From positions 992,001 to 1,056,000 of the forward strand of contig JACQYI010000006.1 in NCBI GenBank assembly GCA_016208305.1: DNA of 64,000 nucleotides, read 5' to 3'. Below, piece by piece: positions 45,330 to 54,384 of this stretch. Below the pieces are notes generated by a model. That model ran no database searches. It was given only the letters and a program-made list of their open reading frames with translations, and was not told the DNA's origin. The stretch is from Oscillatoriophycideae cyanobacterium NC_groundwater_1537_Pr4_S-0.65um_50_18. Lineage in GTDB: Bacteria; Cyanobacteriota; Cyanobacteriia; Elainellales; Elainellaceae. Each line of letters begins with the position of its first letter. The stretch's first letter is position 1. The translations under genes were made by a program, and so were the position numbers.

Positions 45330-45878
45330 ATGGCGTTAGGTTCTAACTTGCAAAGAGTCTTATTAGAATTGCTTTCAGATCTGGAGTTTAAATTAACTAA
45401 TCCATCTCATAGCAAGGTTCAAAAATGGAGAAAACGGTACTTAAAATTTATGCAAATCGGTTTCAAGAATCAGTTCTACATGGGTCAGGATATTTATATC
45501 AGAAATAGAGGAAATCTAACTCTTGGCGATCGCTGCTCTTTGGGAAGTTTTACGCGTATCTGGAACTATGCTCCCATTAAAATAGGCGATGATTTTATGT
45601 CAGCAGGCAATTTGACTTTAAATTCGGGCACTCACGATCCCATAGATTTGCAGCCTAAAGGTAGCGAAATTAATATTGGCTCTCGCGTTTGGTGTGGAGT
45701 AAACGTTACTATTATTGCCGGAATTACAGTAGGTGATGATGTTGTGATTGGCGCAGGTAGCTTAGTGATTAACGATATTCCTAGTGGGTGCGTTGTAGCG
45801 GGTGTTCCTGCAAAAAAGATTAGAGATATTGATCGAACCGGAATTCAAATTTGGCAGCCCTTTGCAACGACAAACTAA
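45330..45878 (+). CDS. Hexapeptide-repeat acyltransferase
   Basis: A 182-residue left-handed beta-helix acyltransferase (WbbJ/maa type). Hexapeptide repeats cover about 50-170 (GDRCSLGSFTRIWNYAPIKIGDD, then EINIGSRVWCGVNVTI and GVTVGDDVVIGAGSLV), closing with the VAGVPAKKIRDI signature. The likely substrate is a sugar of exopolysaccharide or lipopolysaccharide. TAGGAG seven bases before the ATG at 45330 supports this start over the TTG at 45297. It stands alone, not in a polysaccharide cluster. Confidence 0.88.
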   Translation: MALGSNLQRVLLELLSDLEFKLTNPSHSKVQKWRKRYLKFMQIGFKNQFYMGQDIYIRNRGNLTLGDRCSLGSFTRIWNYAPIKIGDDFMSAGNLTLNSGTHDPIDLQPKGSEINIGSRVWCGVNVTIIAGITVGDDVVIGAGSLVINDIPSGCVVAGVPAKKIRDIDRTGIQIWQPFATTN

Positions 45879-45914
45879 TGTCGTGACCAAAGCAGAATTG
45901 AATTTTAGAGTCGC

Positions 45915-46370
45915 TTAAATTAAGCGGTTCACAAACCATCCCAATCCTAACCCGACCCAGGAAGTGATCATGAGTATCCCAAAGGACTGAGCCACCCCGA
46001 AGTTACTTTGGCGCAGCTCTAACCTGACCAAAGCTTCGGCTGAGAGAATGGCAACAATCTTCAGAAAAATATGCAGCCAGAGCAGCACAACAGAAACTAG
46101 AGCCGCAGCGATCGCCATTACAGCAAAGGCAAATACATCTGACCTCAGCCCATTCGAGAGCCACCATTCCCTGTTGAACCGAGGATGGGCAAACACAATC
46201 GTTACGAGAAACACTGTAGCGATCGCAATTTCCCAGCTTAGCCAGACATTAGGAAGTTCTGCTAGAAACATTCCTAAAATTGCGTAGGCAGACAAAAGTA
46301 ATGCGAGGGTAGCCCAAGGAAGCTGTTTCCCTGGTGCGCGGACGGAGATAGGCAAGATATTAGACAGCAT
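45915..46370 (-). CDS. Conserved membrane protein, about five helices
   Basis: A 151-residue very hydrophobic protein: helices at about 17-38, 46-62, 78-104 and 126-148, and a possible short one between. There are no catalytic motifs. It resembles small cyanobacterial membrane proteins of unknown role. It stands alone on its strand, converging with the acyltransferase. Confidence 0.68.
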   Translation of the reverse strand: MLSNILPISVRAPGKQLPWATLALLLSAYAILGMFLAELPNVWLSWEIAIATVFLVTIVFAHPRFNREWWLSNGLRSDVFAFAVMAIAAALVSVVLLWLHIFLKIVAILSAEALVRLELRQSNFGVAQSFGILMITSWVGLGLGWFVNRLI

Positions 46371-47167
46371 AATAGAGATTTTCCTTATTCTTTAGAATCG
46401 TTTAGAGGCATGATCAAAAGGTCAACTCTGATTCACCCATAGCCACAATCAGAATAGGAATCCTTGAGAGAACAAAATAAATATAGAGAAGCAGACCAAT
46501 AATTAAGCTCTACAACGTTCACAAGCAGCTTGCGAACCAGGGTAGAATCCCGTTTACACCTTGTGCAGGGATCGCTTATATCCTAACAAAAGTTGCTGGC
46601 AGGCCAGCCTTAGAGTCCCCTCTGCACCCCAACCCCGATGAGAGGTCGAGATCACGGAATTGGGTTGGGCGATCTTTGGCATAGCGGAACGAGGCTAACA
46701 ATTTGCAGTCAGGATGGGAGGCGCACCTTGGGGGGATGGCAAGATGCAGGTCAGGATTCAGGTCAATTGCTTTAGGCGATAGCCCAAGCCCTCACAGTTT
46801 CAAGCAAATCAGCCAGTGCGTTAGCCGCTCTCAGTTTTTGCCGTAAGGTGCGAATATGGGTTTTCAAAGGCGATCGCCAACGGGGTCTTGGGCTGCACAT
46901 TTGCGATCGCCTGATCCGACGATTTAGCGCTTGACAAATGGTGAGTCCCCTTCCAGAAAATTTTGGCTCTGAAACTCCCAAGCCTTTCCAGGCGCGATCG
47001 CCTTGGCTTAGTCCCTCACGGCGGCGGCCTTGAACCGCAATAAATATTTGGGATTGTGTAATATATAGAGCTAACTTGCTAAGCTTATATTTCAGGAGTT
47101 ATTGTCCAGAGTACCTGTACATTAACTGTTCCCGCTATCCAACCTCTTACTACCTTAGCCGCACCTG
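46371..47167. other. 0.8-kb intergenic region with regulator remnant
   Basis: It holds the decayed winged-helix fragment at 46758-46981, otherwise no gene. The right end is the leader of the GNAT gene; no further elements can be asserted. Confidence 0.45.
46758..46981 (-). pseudogene. Decayed OmpR-type response regulator DNA-binding domain
   Basis: On the minus strand the residues LKTHIRTLRQKLRAANALAD followed by LLETVRA match the recognition helix and wing of OmpR-family response regulators of the cyanobacterial type. Adding one base after ETVR restores GLGYRLKQLT and a stop (46758-46760), the expected C-terminus, so a 1-bp deletion has broken the frame. Upstream, NRRIRRSQM looks like a shortened NRRIFSRSQM. 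No receiver domain remains. It is a fragment, not a gene. Confidence 0.6.
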
Positions 47168-47686
47168 ATGGGTTTCTGGAAAAGCTTATTTAGCACTTCT
47201 GATGCCGCTGCCTTGCCCAAGACACCCGATGCGGATAGTCAATCTGCTCAGGGCGTAATGGTAGGCAACTCTCGCATTTTTTTTAGCACCGATCGCGAGA
47301 TCGATCTCTATGAGCTAGAGGAACTCTGCGACGCAGTGGGTTGGTCACGTCGTCCATTAAGAAAAGTAAAGAAAGCGATCCAACACAGCTTTTTGGTCGT
47401 TTCCATGTGGGAGCAGCGAGGTGCAAGTAAGCGGCTCGTAGGCTTCTCTCGCGCCACCTCTGACCATGCTTTCAACGCCACGATCTGGGATGTGGTGATT
47501 CATCCAGATTTTCAAAGTCAGGGGTTGGGCAAAGCTCTCATGCGCCAGATGATCAAGAAGCTGCGCAGTGAGGACATCAGCAACATCACGCTGTTTGCCG
47601 ACCCGCAGGTGGTGGACTTTTATCGGCGCTTAGGGTTTATGCAAGATCCAGAAGGGATCAAAGGCATGTTTTGGTACCCAGACTAG
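47168..47686 (+). CDS. GNAT N-acetyltransferase (plastid/cyanobacterial type)
   Basis: A 172-residue acetyltransferase. The acetyl-CoA pyrophosphate loop is in [21 protein letters not shown] (about 117-137), followed by the FYRRLGF motif (about 150). A 35-residue polar N-terminus precedes the fold. The pattern is that of the cyanobacterial GNATs related to the plastid Ycf52/NSI proteins, which acetylate proteins or melatonin-type amines in plants. Substrate unknown here. Stands alone. Confidence 0.88.
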   Translation: MGFWKSLFSTSDAAALPKTPDADSQSAQGVMVGNSRIFFSTDREIDLYELEELCDAVGWSRRPLRKVKKAIQHSFLVVSMWEQRGASKRLVGFSRATSDHAFNATIWDVVIHPDFQSQGLGKALMRQMIKKLRSEDISNITLFADPQVVDFYRRLGFMQDPEGIKGMFWYPD

Positions 47687-47775
47687 CCCCAAGGTCTGCC
47701 TTGAGTCTCGGTGCGCTGGTTTCCTGAGGCGTCATGTGAATCTCTGGTTTAGAGCGATCGCCTCACCTATGAGCC

Positions 47776-48222
47776 TTACCTAAAGCGAGTTTGCAACTGC
47801 GTGGCTTGCTCAATCCATTGGGCAACTTCGTTAAACCCAGGACAAAGATCCTGCCGCTGCATCGTCGCAATTTGCAGCTTGAGAATCTGCTGATGTAACC
47901 GCCCAATCGGTGCCTGAGCCAGCTGTATGGGCGAACTAATCCCCGCATGCAGCAGCAAGCCGCAATATTGGCATCCCACCGTTGGAATACAGGCAAGTTG
48001 AGCCAGCGCCACCCATTTATTCACCCGCTGGAGGTGGGTTTGGATTTCAGAGGCCAAAATTTGCCGCTGATCTGGCGTTTGCGTCTTTTGCAACAGCTGA
48101 AACGTGGTGTGAATACCGCAACCCACTAGGCTTGCTTCATCTTGGGGGCTGATCCCCGGAAGTTGAGCGATCGCCCAGTTGCTGGGTTTCAAAGAAGCCG
48201 TTCCCGGTCGAGGCGTGCCCAT
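47776..48222 (-). CDS. DUF4332 domain protein
   Basis: A 148-residue helical protein of the DUF4332 family, made of tandem helix-hairpin-helix-like units: NWAIAQLPGISPQDEASLVGCGIHTTFQLL and a second, TVGCQYCGLLLHAGISSPIQLA. Such units bind DNA or protein non-specifically in other contexts, but no role is proven. Four cysteines are spread in the chain. It lies 133 bp after the Ser/Thr kinase on the same strand. Confidence 0.85.
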   Translation of the reverse strand: MGTPRPGTASLKPSNWAIAQLPGISPQDEASLVGCGIHTTFQLLQKTQTPDQRQILASEIQTHLQRVNKWVALAQLACIPTVGCQYCGLLLHAGISSPIQLAQAPIGRLHQQILKLQIATMQRQDLCPGFNEVAQWIEQATQLQTRFR

Positions 48223-48355
48223 AGCTTGTGAGGTGAGGTGACTGTGAGGTGAGGTGAGCGTGAGAGGCTATAGCCTAACAACTGCTGGCGGATTCTGCCG
48301 ACTCGGTAGTGTCTCAAAAAATCAACAACAGGTCTACCCTGATTTACGGCAAGCT

Positions 48356-50281
48356 TTACTGGGGTCGGTCATCCAGCACAACTCGCAGAGAGAAAGAAGA
48401 ACGGCGATTAGCCACCACATCAAGCTGGTAATCTCCGGGGTCGAAGATGCGCCCTGACCAATTGCTCACCCCACTTCCCCCTTCGACCAATTCGCCATTG
48501 GGATAGCGCACATTAAGCGAAACGCGCCCCTTCAAAACCTCAGCGCTGAGAACCTGTCCGGGCTGCACATTAACAAGATAACGCTTCGTCACCGTTTCAC
48601 TGGCTCGATCTGAAAACTCCAGCGGACTACCCACAGATACAGGTAAGGGGGCCGTTTCAACTTGCGGCTCAGTAGGCGGCAACGTATCAATAGGGTCAGG
48701 CGATTCGGGCGGAGGGGATTCGGGCGAGGGCGTAGGCGCAGCCTGAAGATTGAGATTAAGCCGGAAATCGCTTTCGGGCAGACCTTTAACAGGACTCAGA
48801 CGCACCACATAATCTCCGGTATAGGTCAGCTCTCCTTGCCAAGCAGGAATGCGATCGACAATCGGTTCTCGGTTGGGAGCCAGCACCGTTAACAGCACTC
48901 CTTCGCCTTCCAGAGAGGCATTCAGCGTTTGCCCTTGCTCAGCCGGAATCACGTAGGCAATCGTCTCATTCGATCGCAAGTTGCCTTCAAAAGTCTTTGT
49001 TTCGCTATTGGGTAGCAAAATTCCTTCTAGCCGCTGACTATATTCTGTCGGTTCTGTGGGCGTTGGGGTCGGTGTTGGCGTAGGGCTAGGGCTGGAGGTG
49101 GGAGTCGGCGTTGGCGTCAGAGACACGGTCGGGGTGGGGGTGGGACTAGCCTCAATCTGATTGGCATTCCGCAAGGCGCTGACGATCGCCCAACTCGCGA
49201 TTCCGGCAACCACTGCCACCCCCAGAGCCGTGAGGATGATAGCGAGCGGGTTATCCCACCCTGAAGCAGGCGTAGAGATCGAAGGAGAAGACCGTCGAGG
49301 CGTACTGACCCGTGGGCTGGCTTCGGGAGCCGGACGACCGACAGCCATCGTCCGCATATGGGAAACATCGGGGGCAGGAGCCGCTGCCACCGGAGGCACC
49401 AGAATGCCGGGAGCGCCCAAGGGCTGAGTGGGATCAGGGATTTCGGTGGCTGTTTGCAGCGCCTGTGCCACCTCTGCGGCCGAGGCATAGCGATCGCTAG
49501 GACGATAGCTCAGCATTCGGTCTAAAACTTGGGCAAACCCCGGACTCAGTTTTGCCCAGCGCTGCCAGTTCCAAGTCAGACTGCGATCGTCATAGAGCGA
49601 CTGTGGCTCTTGTCCGGTCAGCAGCACCAGCGCCGTGACCGCCAGCGCATAGAGATCGCTGCTAGGGTAGGCGCGCCCGGTCTGCATTTGCTCGCTAGGA
49701 GCATAGCCAAATTTGCCCACGGTGGTCGGTTCAGCAGCCGTTTCAGGCGACTGTACCTTTGTGGCAATTTCTTTGACCACGCCAAAGTCAATCAGTACGG
49801 GCAAATTGTCGGGCTGCCGCAAAATAATGTTGTCTGGGGCAATGTCTCGGTGAATGATGCCCTTGCCGTGAATGTGATGCAAAATCGGCAGAATCTGCCG
49901 AATCATCTGAAGCATCTCGGCTTCTGAAAATGTGAGGTTTTTAGCTTTGCGCTCGTTCAGCAACAGCCGAAACGTTTTGCCCTCGACATAATCCTGCACC
50001 AAAAACAGCCGCTGATTTTCCTCAAAGGTGGCGCGAAACTGCGGAATCTGCGGGTGCTGAATCTGGTAAAGAATAGCGGCTTCGCGCTGAAATAGCTCTT
50101 TTGCCTTAGTCAGAGCATAGGCGCTACCCTGAGGCGGAATAAATTCTTTGAGGGCACAACGCTCGTTAAAGCGCCCCTGATCTTCTGCCAAATAGGTGCG
50201 CCCAAACCCACCCTGTCCCAGAATGCTGAGAACACGGTAGCGGTTCTGCAAGATAGTCCCCAACGAAATAGAAGGTTGCAT
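48356..50281 (-). CDS. Ser/Thr protein kinase with PPC-like extracytoplasmic domains
   Basis: A 641-residue Hanks-type kinase from the ATG at 50281. The Gly loop is GQGGFGRTY (about 22-30), the ATP-anchoring Lys is in ALKEF (about 45) and the metal site is DFG (165-167). The catalytic loop reads HRDIAPDN (144-151), with Ala in place of the usual Lys. A Pro-rich linker, a membrane helix (about 345-370) and a Thr/Pro repeat stalk (about 378-412) lead to two beta-rich domains resembling bacterial pre-peptidase C-terminal domains (about 415-520 and 565-641). Probably a membrane sensor kinase. A TTG at 50338 would add 19 residues. Confidence 0.87.
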   Translation of the reverse strand: MQPSISLGTILQNRYRVLSILGQGGFGRTYLAEDQGRFNERCALKEFIPPQGSAYALTKAKELFQREAAILYQIQHPQIPQFRATFEENQRLFLVQDYVEGKTFRLLLNERKAKNLTFSEAEMLQMIRQILPILHHIHGKGIIHRDIAPDNIILRQPDNLPVLIDFGVVKEIATKVQSPETAAEPTTVGKFGYAPSEQMQTGRAYPSSDLYALAVTALVLLTGQEPQSLYDDRSLTWNWQRWAKLSPGFAQVLDRMLSYRPSDRYASAAEVAQALQTATEIPDPTQPLGAPGILVPPVAAAPAPDVSHMRTMAVGRPAPEASPRVSTPRRSSPSISTPASGWDNPLAIILTALGVAVVAGIASWAIVSALRNANQIEASPTPTPTVSLTPTPTPTSSPSPTPTPTPTPTEPTEYSQRLEGILLPNSETKTFEGNLRSNETIAYVIPAEQGQTLNASLEGEGVLLTVLAPNREPIVDRIPAWQGELTYTGDYVVRLSPVKGLPESDFRLNLNLQAAPTPSPESPPPESPDPIDTLPPTEPQVETAPLPVSVGSPLEFSDRASETVTKRYLVNVQPGQVLSAEVLKGRVSLNVRYPNGELVEGGSGVSNWSGRIFDPGDYQLDVVANRRSSFSLRVVLDDRPQ

Positions 50282-50685
50282 GGCAGAATAATCGACTTCA
50301 ATCACAGATAACGACACCACAAAAGCTCTTTTAGTCAAGCTTGACGCCTAACTCAGAGAATTTCCGAGCGCCACGGGGGCTTGTACAACTCAAGGGGTAA
50401 TGGCCTAACTTTGTCTGTCTATTTTCTTCAAGGGAGGGCACCACGACCCTGCTTTAAACATAAATGACAGATTTAAAGCATCACCGCATCCACTCTGGGA
50501 GCAAAGATTTCTCAAGCTTGATCGAATCGCAGACTCAATCAAACACCTCATAATAGCAAGGAATGATCAGGGGAAATGCCCCTCTTATGCCAGAGGAATT
50601 TTAGGCTACGCCCTTGGAAATTGGAGCAAGCCGATCGCTCAACCCCTCTCTCGTTGATGCTGCAAATGCAATCAATGCCGCGAAT
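50282..50685. other. Intergenic stretch, nothing recognised
   Basis: Between the kinase start and the stop of the phytase-like gene; both are on the minus strand. A pair of 16-bp units TCAATGCCGCGAATTC (50672 and 50690) overlaps the stop codon of the latter. Confidence 0.45.
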
Positions 50686-51873
50686 TCATTCAATGCCGCG
50701 AATTCGGAAGAGCAGCAGTTGCGTCACCTGCGCCGGATTAAAGTTGTCGTCGCTGATCAGCAGCAGACTGCGGCTGCCGTCAGCAAGGCGCGGCCCGATC
50801 GCCATGCCTTCTAGATTATCCAGCGGTATATTCAGGTCTCGGAGATTTAGCAGCGATCGCTTATAGATCGGTGCAATCCTAGAAATATCTCCCTTGAGCG
50901 TATCCACTCCGGTAATGTCAGTAGCAACTCCAGTAGCCAACTGAAACAAATGGGCATTCGTTCCGGCCAGTTCACCATACGATCGCTCTAGACTCAAGAA
51001 ATGCCCCCCTTGATCGAGGGTCAGGAGTTCGGTTAAGCCATTGGTGGTGCCCTCAAGAGCAGGTTCTACGAGATAGAGATGCTCAGCCAGCAGCGTGGTT
51101 TGGCGATCGCCCACCAGGTAATGCAAAAAGCGCACAGGCAGCGGCTTTACCCCAGAGACATCTGGCGCATCAGGCAGATCTTGCTGCAAAGCAGACTCGG
51201 TAGCGGAAAAGACCCGAAACGGCTCCAATTGACCGCCCGCCGAGCCGCTGGCATTCAACGTCAGCGATTCAAACCCAAGGTTGTCTTGCACGCCAACTGG
51301 CTGATCGGTTCCCGGCAAAAACCGCTGAGGAATGGGCAGACGGCTCAGCCAGCGCCCGGTTTCCAGGTCAAATTCATCAATAAAGGGAGGAATGCCGTCA
51401 CGGCTGACGCCTTCGCTAGAGATCAGCAACGTCTGACGCGGAGAGATAGCAATGCCTTCGGCATCGATCGTGCCGCTGGCGTAGGGCAATCCGTCTTCTG
51501 CGGTCAGCGTCGTAACTTTTTCGATTTCGAGATTCTCGATCTGCATCGCGCCATCAGAGCCAGCCGCTTGCAGACTCAGCTTGAGGGTGTAAAAGCGAGC
51601 AGGTGCCTTTTCGCTTCTGTCATCTGAGATGGCATAAAAGCGATCGCGCTGGCGATCGTAGGTAATGCCCGACAGCCCGCCCACTGGCGTTTCTTCAAAG
51701 GTGAGCTTTGGCAGGCGGTATTCATCTAAGAAGTCAACCGAGAGGTTGAGAAACAGCCGATCTTCAGCCTTAACCTGCGGCAGGTTACAGCCAGTAAGGC
51801 TCAGCAGCAGCGGAGCCAAAAGAATCAGCAGCCAAGGGCGATCGAGGGCAAAAAACTGGCGCAGCTTATTCAT
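50686..51873 (-). CDS. Phytase-like esterase lipoprotein (PF13449 type)
   Basis: A 395-residue beta-propeller protein of the esterase-like/phytase family. From the ATG at 51873 it has a lipoprotein signal ending LLSLTGC (Cys about 28). Family segments include GLSGITYDRQRDRFYAISDDRS (about 66-87), the DAEGIA motif and the C-terminal NLEGMAIGPRLADGSRSLLLISDDNF. It probably sits in the periplasm and hydrolyses phosphoesters, but the true activity is not proven. The gap to the upstream gene is 53 bp. Confidence 0.85.
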   Translation of the reverse strand: MNKLRQFFALDRPWLLILLAPLLLSLTGCNLPQVKAEDRLFLNLSVDFLDEYRLPKLTFEETPVGGLSGITYDRQRDRFYAISDDRSEKAPARFYTLKLSLQAAGSDGAMQIENLEIEKVTTLTAEDGLPYASGTIDAEGIAISPRQTLLISSEGVSRDGIPPFIDEFDLETGRWLSRLPIPQRFLPGTDQPVGVQDNLGFESLTLNASGSAGGQLEPFRVFSATESALQQDLPDAPDVSGVKPLPVRFLHYLVGDRQTTLLAEHLYLVEPALEGTTNGLTELLTLDQGGHFLSLERSYGELAGTNAHLFQLATGVATDITGVDTLKGDISRIAPIYKRSLLNLRDLNIPLDNLEGMAIGPRLADGSRSLLLISDDNFNPAQVTQLLLFRIRGIE

Positions 51874-51926
51874 CGCTTGCAGGGTAATGAGCGGATAGGG
51901 GAGCCGCAAGCTGCCATCTTGACGCT

Positions 51927-52385
51927 CTACAGGTTTTGGTGCGTGTAAGCATGTTGCTTCACGTTGTCTTCGGTCTTGATGATGCGCTCAGAGTTTAAGA
52001 CGCGCTTGCGCTCGGTAGAAAAGTTCAGGTCTGTTTTGGTCGTCCCCTGCGGAATATGGCTAGTAGCAATGGGACGGCTCTTATAGGTGCGGGCAGCCGC
52101 GATCGCCCGAAAGGCAAAGTCATCGCAAAACTGTGTTTCAGGCGGAAAGTCAGGCGGCAGCTGCGGCGCTTCGCCCTGCAAGATGGTGCCGAGGGTCGTG
52201 CCGCAAGCACAGGAATAGGAGGTGGTAATGCCCTGTACGATCGCCTCTAGCGCCGCAGAGGGAATCGGCTCTATCACTTTGACTTCATGTACCTCACCAT
52301 CGCCTTTGATAAAGCAGGTGGCTAGACCCACCACGATGTAATCATCGGCGGACAGTTCAGGCGCATTGGGGTAGGCGATCGTCAT
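51927..52385 (-). CDS. Conserved cyanobacterial protein, unknown function
   Basis: A 152-residue soluble protein. The N-terminal half (YIVVGLATCFIKGDGEVHEV, then IEPIPSAALEAIVQGI) is compact alpha/beta. A CACGTT segment (about 60-65) with a nearby Cys may bind metal or be redox-active. The last 45 residues are polar. I recognise it only as a cyanobacterial hypothetical. It sits 49 bp after the CPBP protease gene and 53 bp before the phytase-like gene on the same strand, probably in one operon. Confidence 0.68.
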   Translation of the reverse strand: MTIAYPNAPELSADDYIVVGLATCFIKGDGEVHEVKVIEPIPSAALEAIVQGITTSYSCACGTTLGTILQGEAPQLPPDFPPETQFCDDFAFRAIAAARTYKSRPIATSHIPQGTTKTDLNFSTERKRVLNSERIIKTEDNVKQHAYTHQNL

Positions 52386-52434
52386 AGCGTTTTAACCAGG
52401 ATGTTTCTGCATTCTACCCTGTTCTGCTGCGGCT

Positions 52435-54024
52435 TCACTTGACGCCGCTACCCAACAAAAACAAACCCAGCATCGTCACACTATTCCACAGGCTATGGAG
52501 CAGCATGGGTGCCAGCAGCCCTCGCGATCGCGTGTAGACAAAGCCCAGCACCGAGCCTAAAACCGTGAGCGGCAGCACTTCCGAGAGGCTAAGGTGAGCC
52601 GTGGCAAAAATGAGAGCGCTCAGACCAATTGCCCCGCTCACAGGCATATACCGCGTCAGGGAGGGCAACAAAAAGCCGCGAAAAAAGATTTCCTCAAACA
52701 CGGGAGCCGCGATCGCAGCCGTAAAGAAGAATAGGCTGAGGGCGATCGGGTCGCCTTCTTCTAACACGATTTGCAGCAGCGGATTGCTGCCGCCCTGCCC
52801 CTGCCAAATCTGCTGGTTGAGAATGGAAATCACCAGCATCAGCGGCAAAGCTACAAAATAGCCGCCCACGCCCCAGATGAGCCAGCTCCGTTTTCCGGTT
52901 GGGCGAAACCAGCCTTCGGGTAAAGGAAAGAACGACCGGATCGAGAAATACAGCACCGCTAAGCCAGAACTCGCCATCAGCAGATAGTAGGTGAGCGTAT
53001 AGGCGGCACGCGCACGAATGCCAAAAGCCGCAAAGCTAATGCCAGAAGCCCCCACCACCAGGGGAATCACAATTTGCCCCATGAAGAAAAAGCCGACTAT
53101 TAGCACCTGCAAAATCATCTCCCAAGACCAGGGGACGTCCCAGGTGAGGTTTTCTGGCGCAACCGCCCGACTGCGGAAGGCGCGAATGCCCAGAACCACC
53201 AGCAAAATGAGTCCTGCAATTCCGCCGATCGCAGGTAGAGTGCCGACCAGCGCCAGCTTAATGAGCGTCTGCTGTGCCACTTCTTGTTCAGCAGCTTTCA
53301 GCGTTGTCAACACATCCGATCGCTGCTGCAATTCATACAGCCGCGACAGGCTCTTGTAGCGAAACCAACCCTCCAGATTTTTTTGAATCAGCGGCTCGGC
53401 ATCTGGCAGCAGCCGAGGCGGATCGCTCCACATGCCGTTTAGCACTTTGGCTGTTGCAGACAAAGGCTGGACTTCGGGGCGATCGCCCAAGCGATTCACT
53501 AACTCTGTCCAGGTGGTTAGCGCCGCCGCAGTCTTGTCTTGCTGCGCTTGCAAAATACCCATCCGCAAATCAAGCTGATTGATTAAGTCACGCTGCTGCT
53601 GAATGGCAGTTTTGAGCTGCTGCTGCGGCTCCGTAATTCTTTTAGACCGATTGGGCAGCGGGGTAGCGGTGACCGGAGCCGGATCAGGCTTGAACTGCTG
53701 CAACCGCGTTTCAAACTGCTTCAGGTTTGTCGCTGCGGACTGCCGCACTTTCTGGTACTGCTTCAGGGCTTCACCTAGGGGATCATTGCCCAGGAGCGCC
53801 TTGTAGGTGTCGGCTCGATCCGCTGCGGTATTGCCGTCCTCTGATCCTTCGCCCAATTCTGTGGCGTGAAGCAGCAAGTCAGTTTGGTATAGCTCTAGGC
53901 GATCGGTTATCTGAGGTTCGCCCAGGCTGCCTAGCAGTGAGGTACCCAACAGCGCTATCACAACCAAAGTGATTGCCCCAAGAATTAACCGTCTAATCGT
54001 CTGTCCAGTCATCCCGTTTCCCAC
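52435..54024 (-). CDS. CPBP (CAAX) family intramembrane protease
   Basis: A 529-residue membrane protein. A first membrane segment (about 10-32) is followed by a periplasmic helical coiled-coil region (about 50-240) and then about eight helices. Catalytic motifs of the CPBP family are present: EEIFFRGFLL (EExxxR, about 440) and the later His residues in ATAHLSLSEV and LLHSLWNS. Family members act as prenyl-peptide proteases or bacteriocin-immunity proteins; in cyanobacteria the role is unknown. The long N-terminal coiled coil is an added domain. First gene of a probable three-gene operon. Confidence 0.88.
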   Translation of the reverse strand: MGNGMTGQTIRRLILGAITLVVIALLGTSLLGSLGEPQITDRLELYQTDLLLHATELGEGSEDGNTAADRADTYKALLGNDPLGEALKQYQKVRQSAATNLKQFETRLQQFKPDPAPVTATPLPNRSKRITEPQQQLKTAIQQQRDLINQLDLRMGILQAQQDKTAAALTTWTELVNRLGDRPEVQPLSATAKVLNGMWSDPPRLLPDAEPLIQKNLEGWFRYKSLSRLYELQQRSDVLTTLKAAEQEVAQQTLIKLALVGTLPAIGGIAGLILLVVLGIRAFRSRAVAPENLTWDVPWSWEMILQVLIVGFFFMGQIVIPLVVGASGISFAAFGIRARAAYTLTYYLLMASSGLAVLYFSIRSFFPLPEGWFRPTGKRSWLIWGVGGYFVALPLMLVISILNQQIWQGQGGSNPLLQIVLEEGDPIALSLFFFTAAIAAPVFEEIFFRGFLLPSLTRYMPVSGAIGLSALIFATAHLSLSEVLPLTVLGSVLGFVYTRSRGLLAPMLLHSLWNSVTMLGLFLLGSGVK

Positions 54025-54384
54025 AAAGTTTCGTCACTACTTAGTCTGGCTATGAAATCTTAGTCTGGCTATGAAATCTTAATCTGGCTATGAAATCTGG
54101 CTGTGAAATCTGGCTATCCATCATAGGCTGGCAGAGGCGAAGCTGATAGAGATGCCCTTCGTAGCTATCCGTCGCGATCGCCTTAAACCGATCTGTTTGG
54201 CATTATCGCTTGGAAGGCTGCGATTGTGCGAGGGCTGTCTGGGCACTGAGAAATACCGATCTCTCATAGGACGAGTATGGGGTGCAAGTATGAGGATTGG
54301 GATCAGGTGCGGTAAAATGCTGAGGAATTTACTGCCAATATTCACAACATCCCACTGCATTCAACCGATCGGGAGGACAAAGCC
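54025..54384. other. Divergent intergenic region with 19-bp repeats
   Basis: It separates the CPBP protease gene (minus) and the histidine phosphatase gene (plus) and must hold both promoters. The repeats at 54042-54111 lie 17 bp upstream of the protease start. GGGAGG at 54371-54376 is the ribosome site of the phosphatase gene. Confidence 0.5.
54042..54111. repeat. 19-bp tandem repeat, three copies plus partial
   Basis: TAGTCTGGCTATGAAATCT occurs at 54042, 54061 and 54080 (the last with one change), followed by a shortened GGCTGTGAAATCT ending at 54111. It lies in the leader of the CPBP protease gene. Confidence 0.88.
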
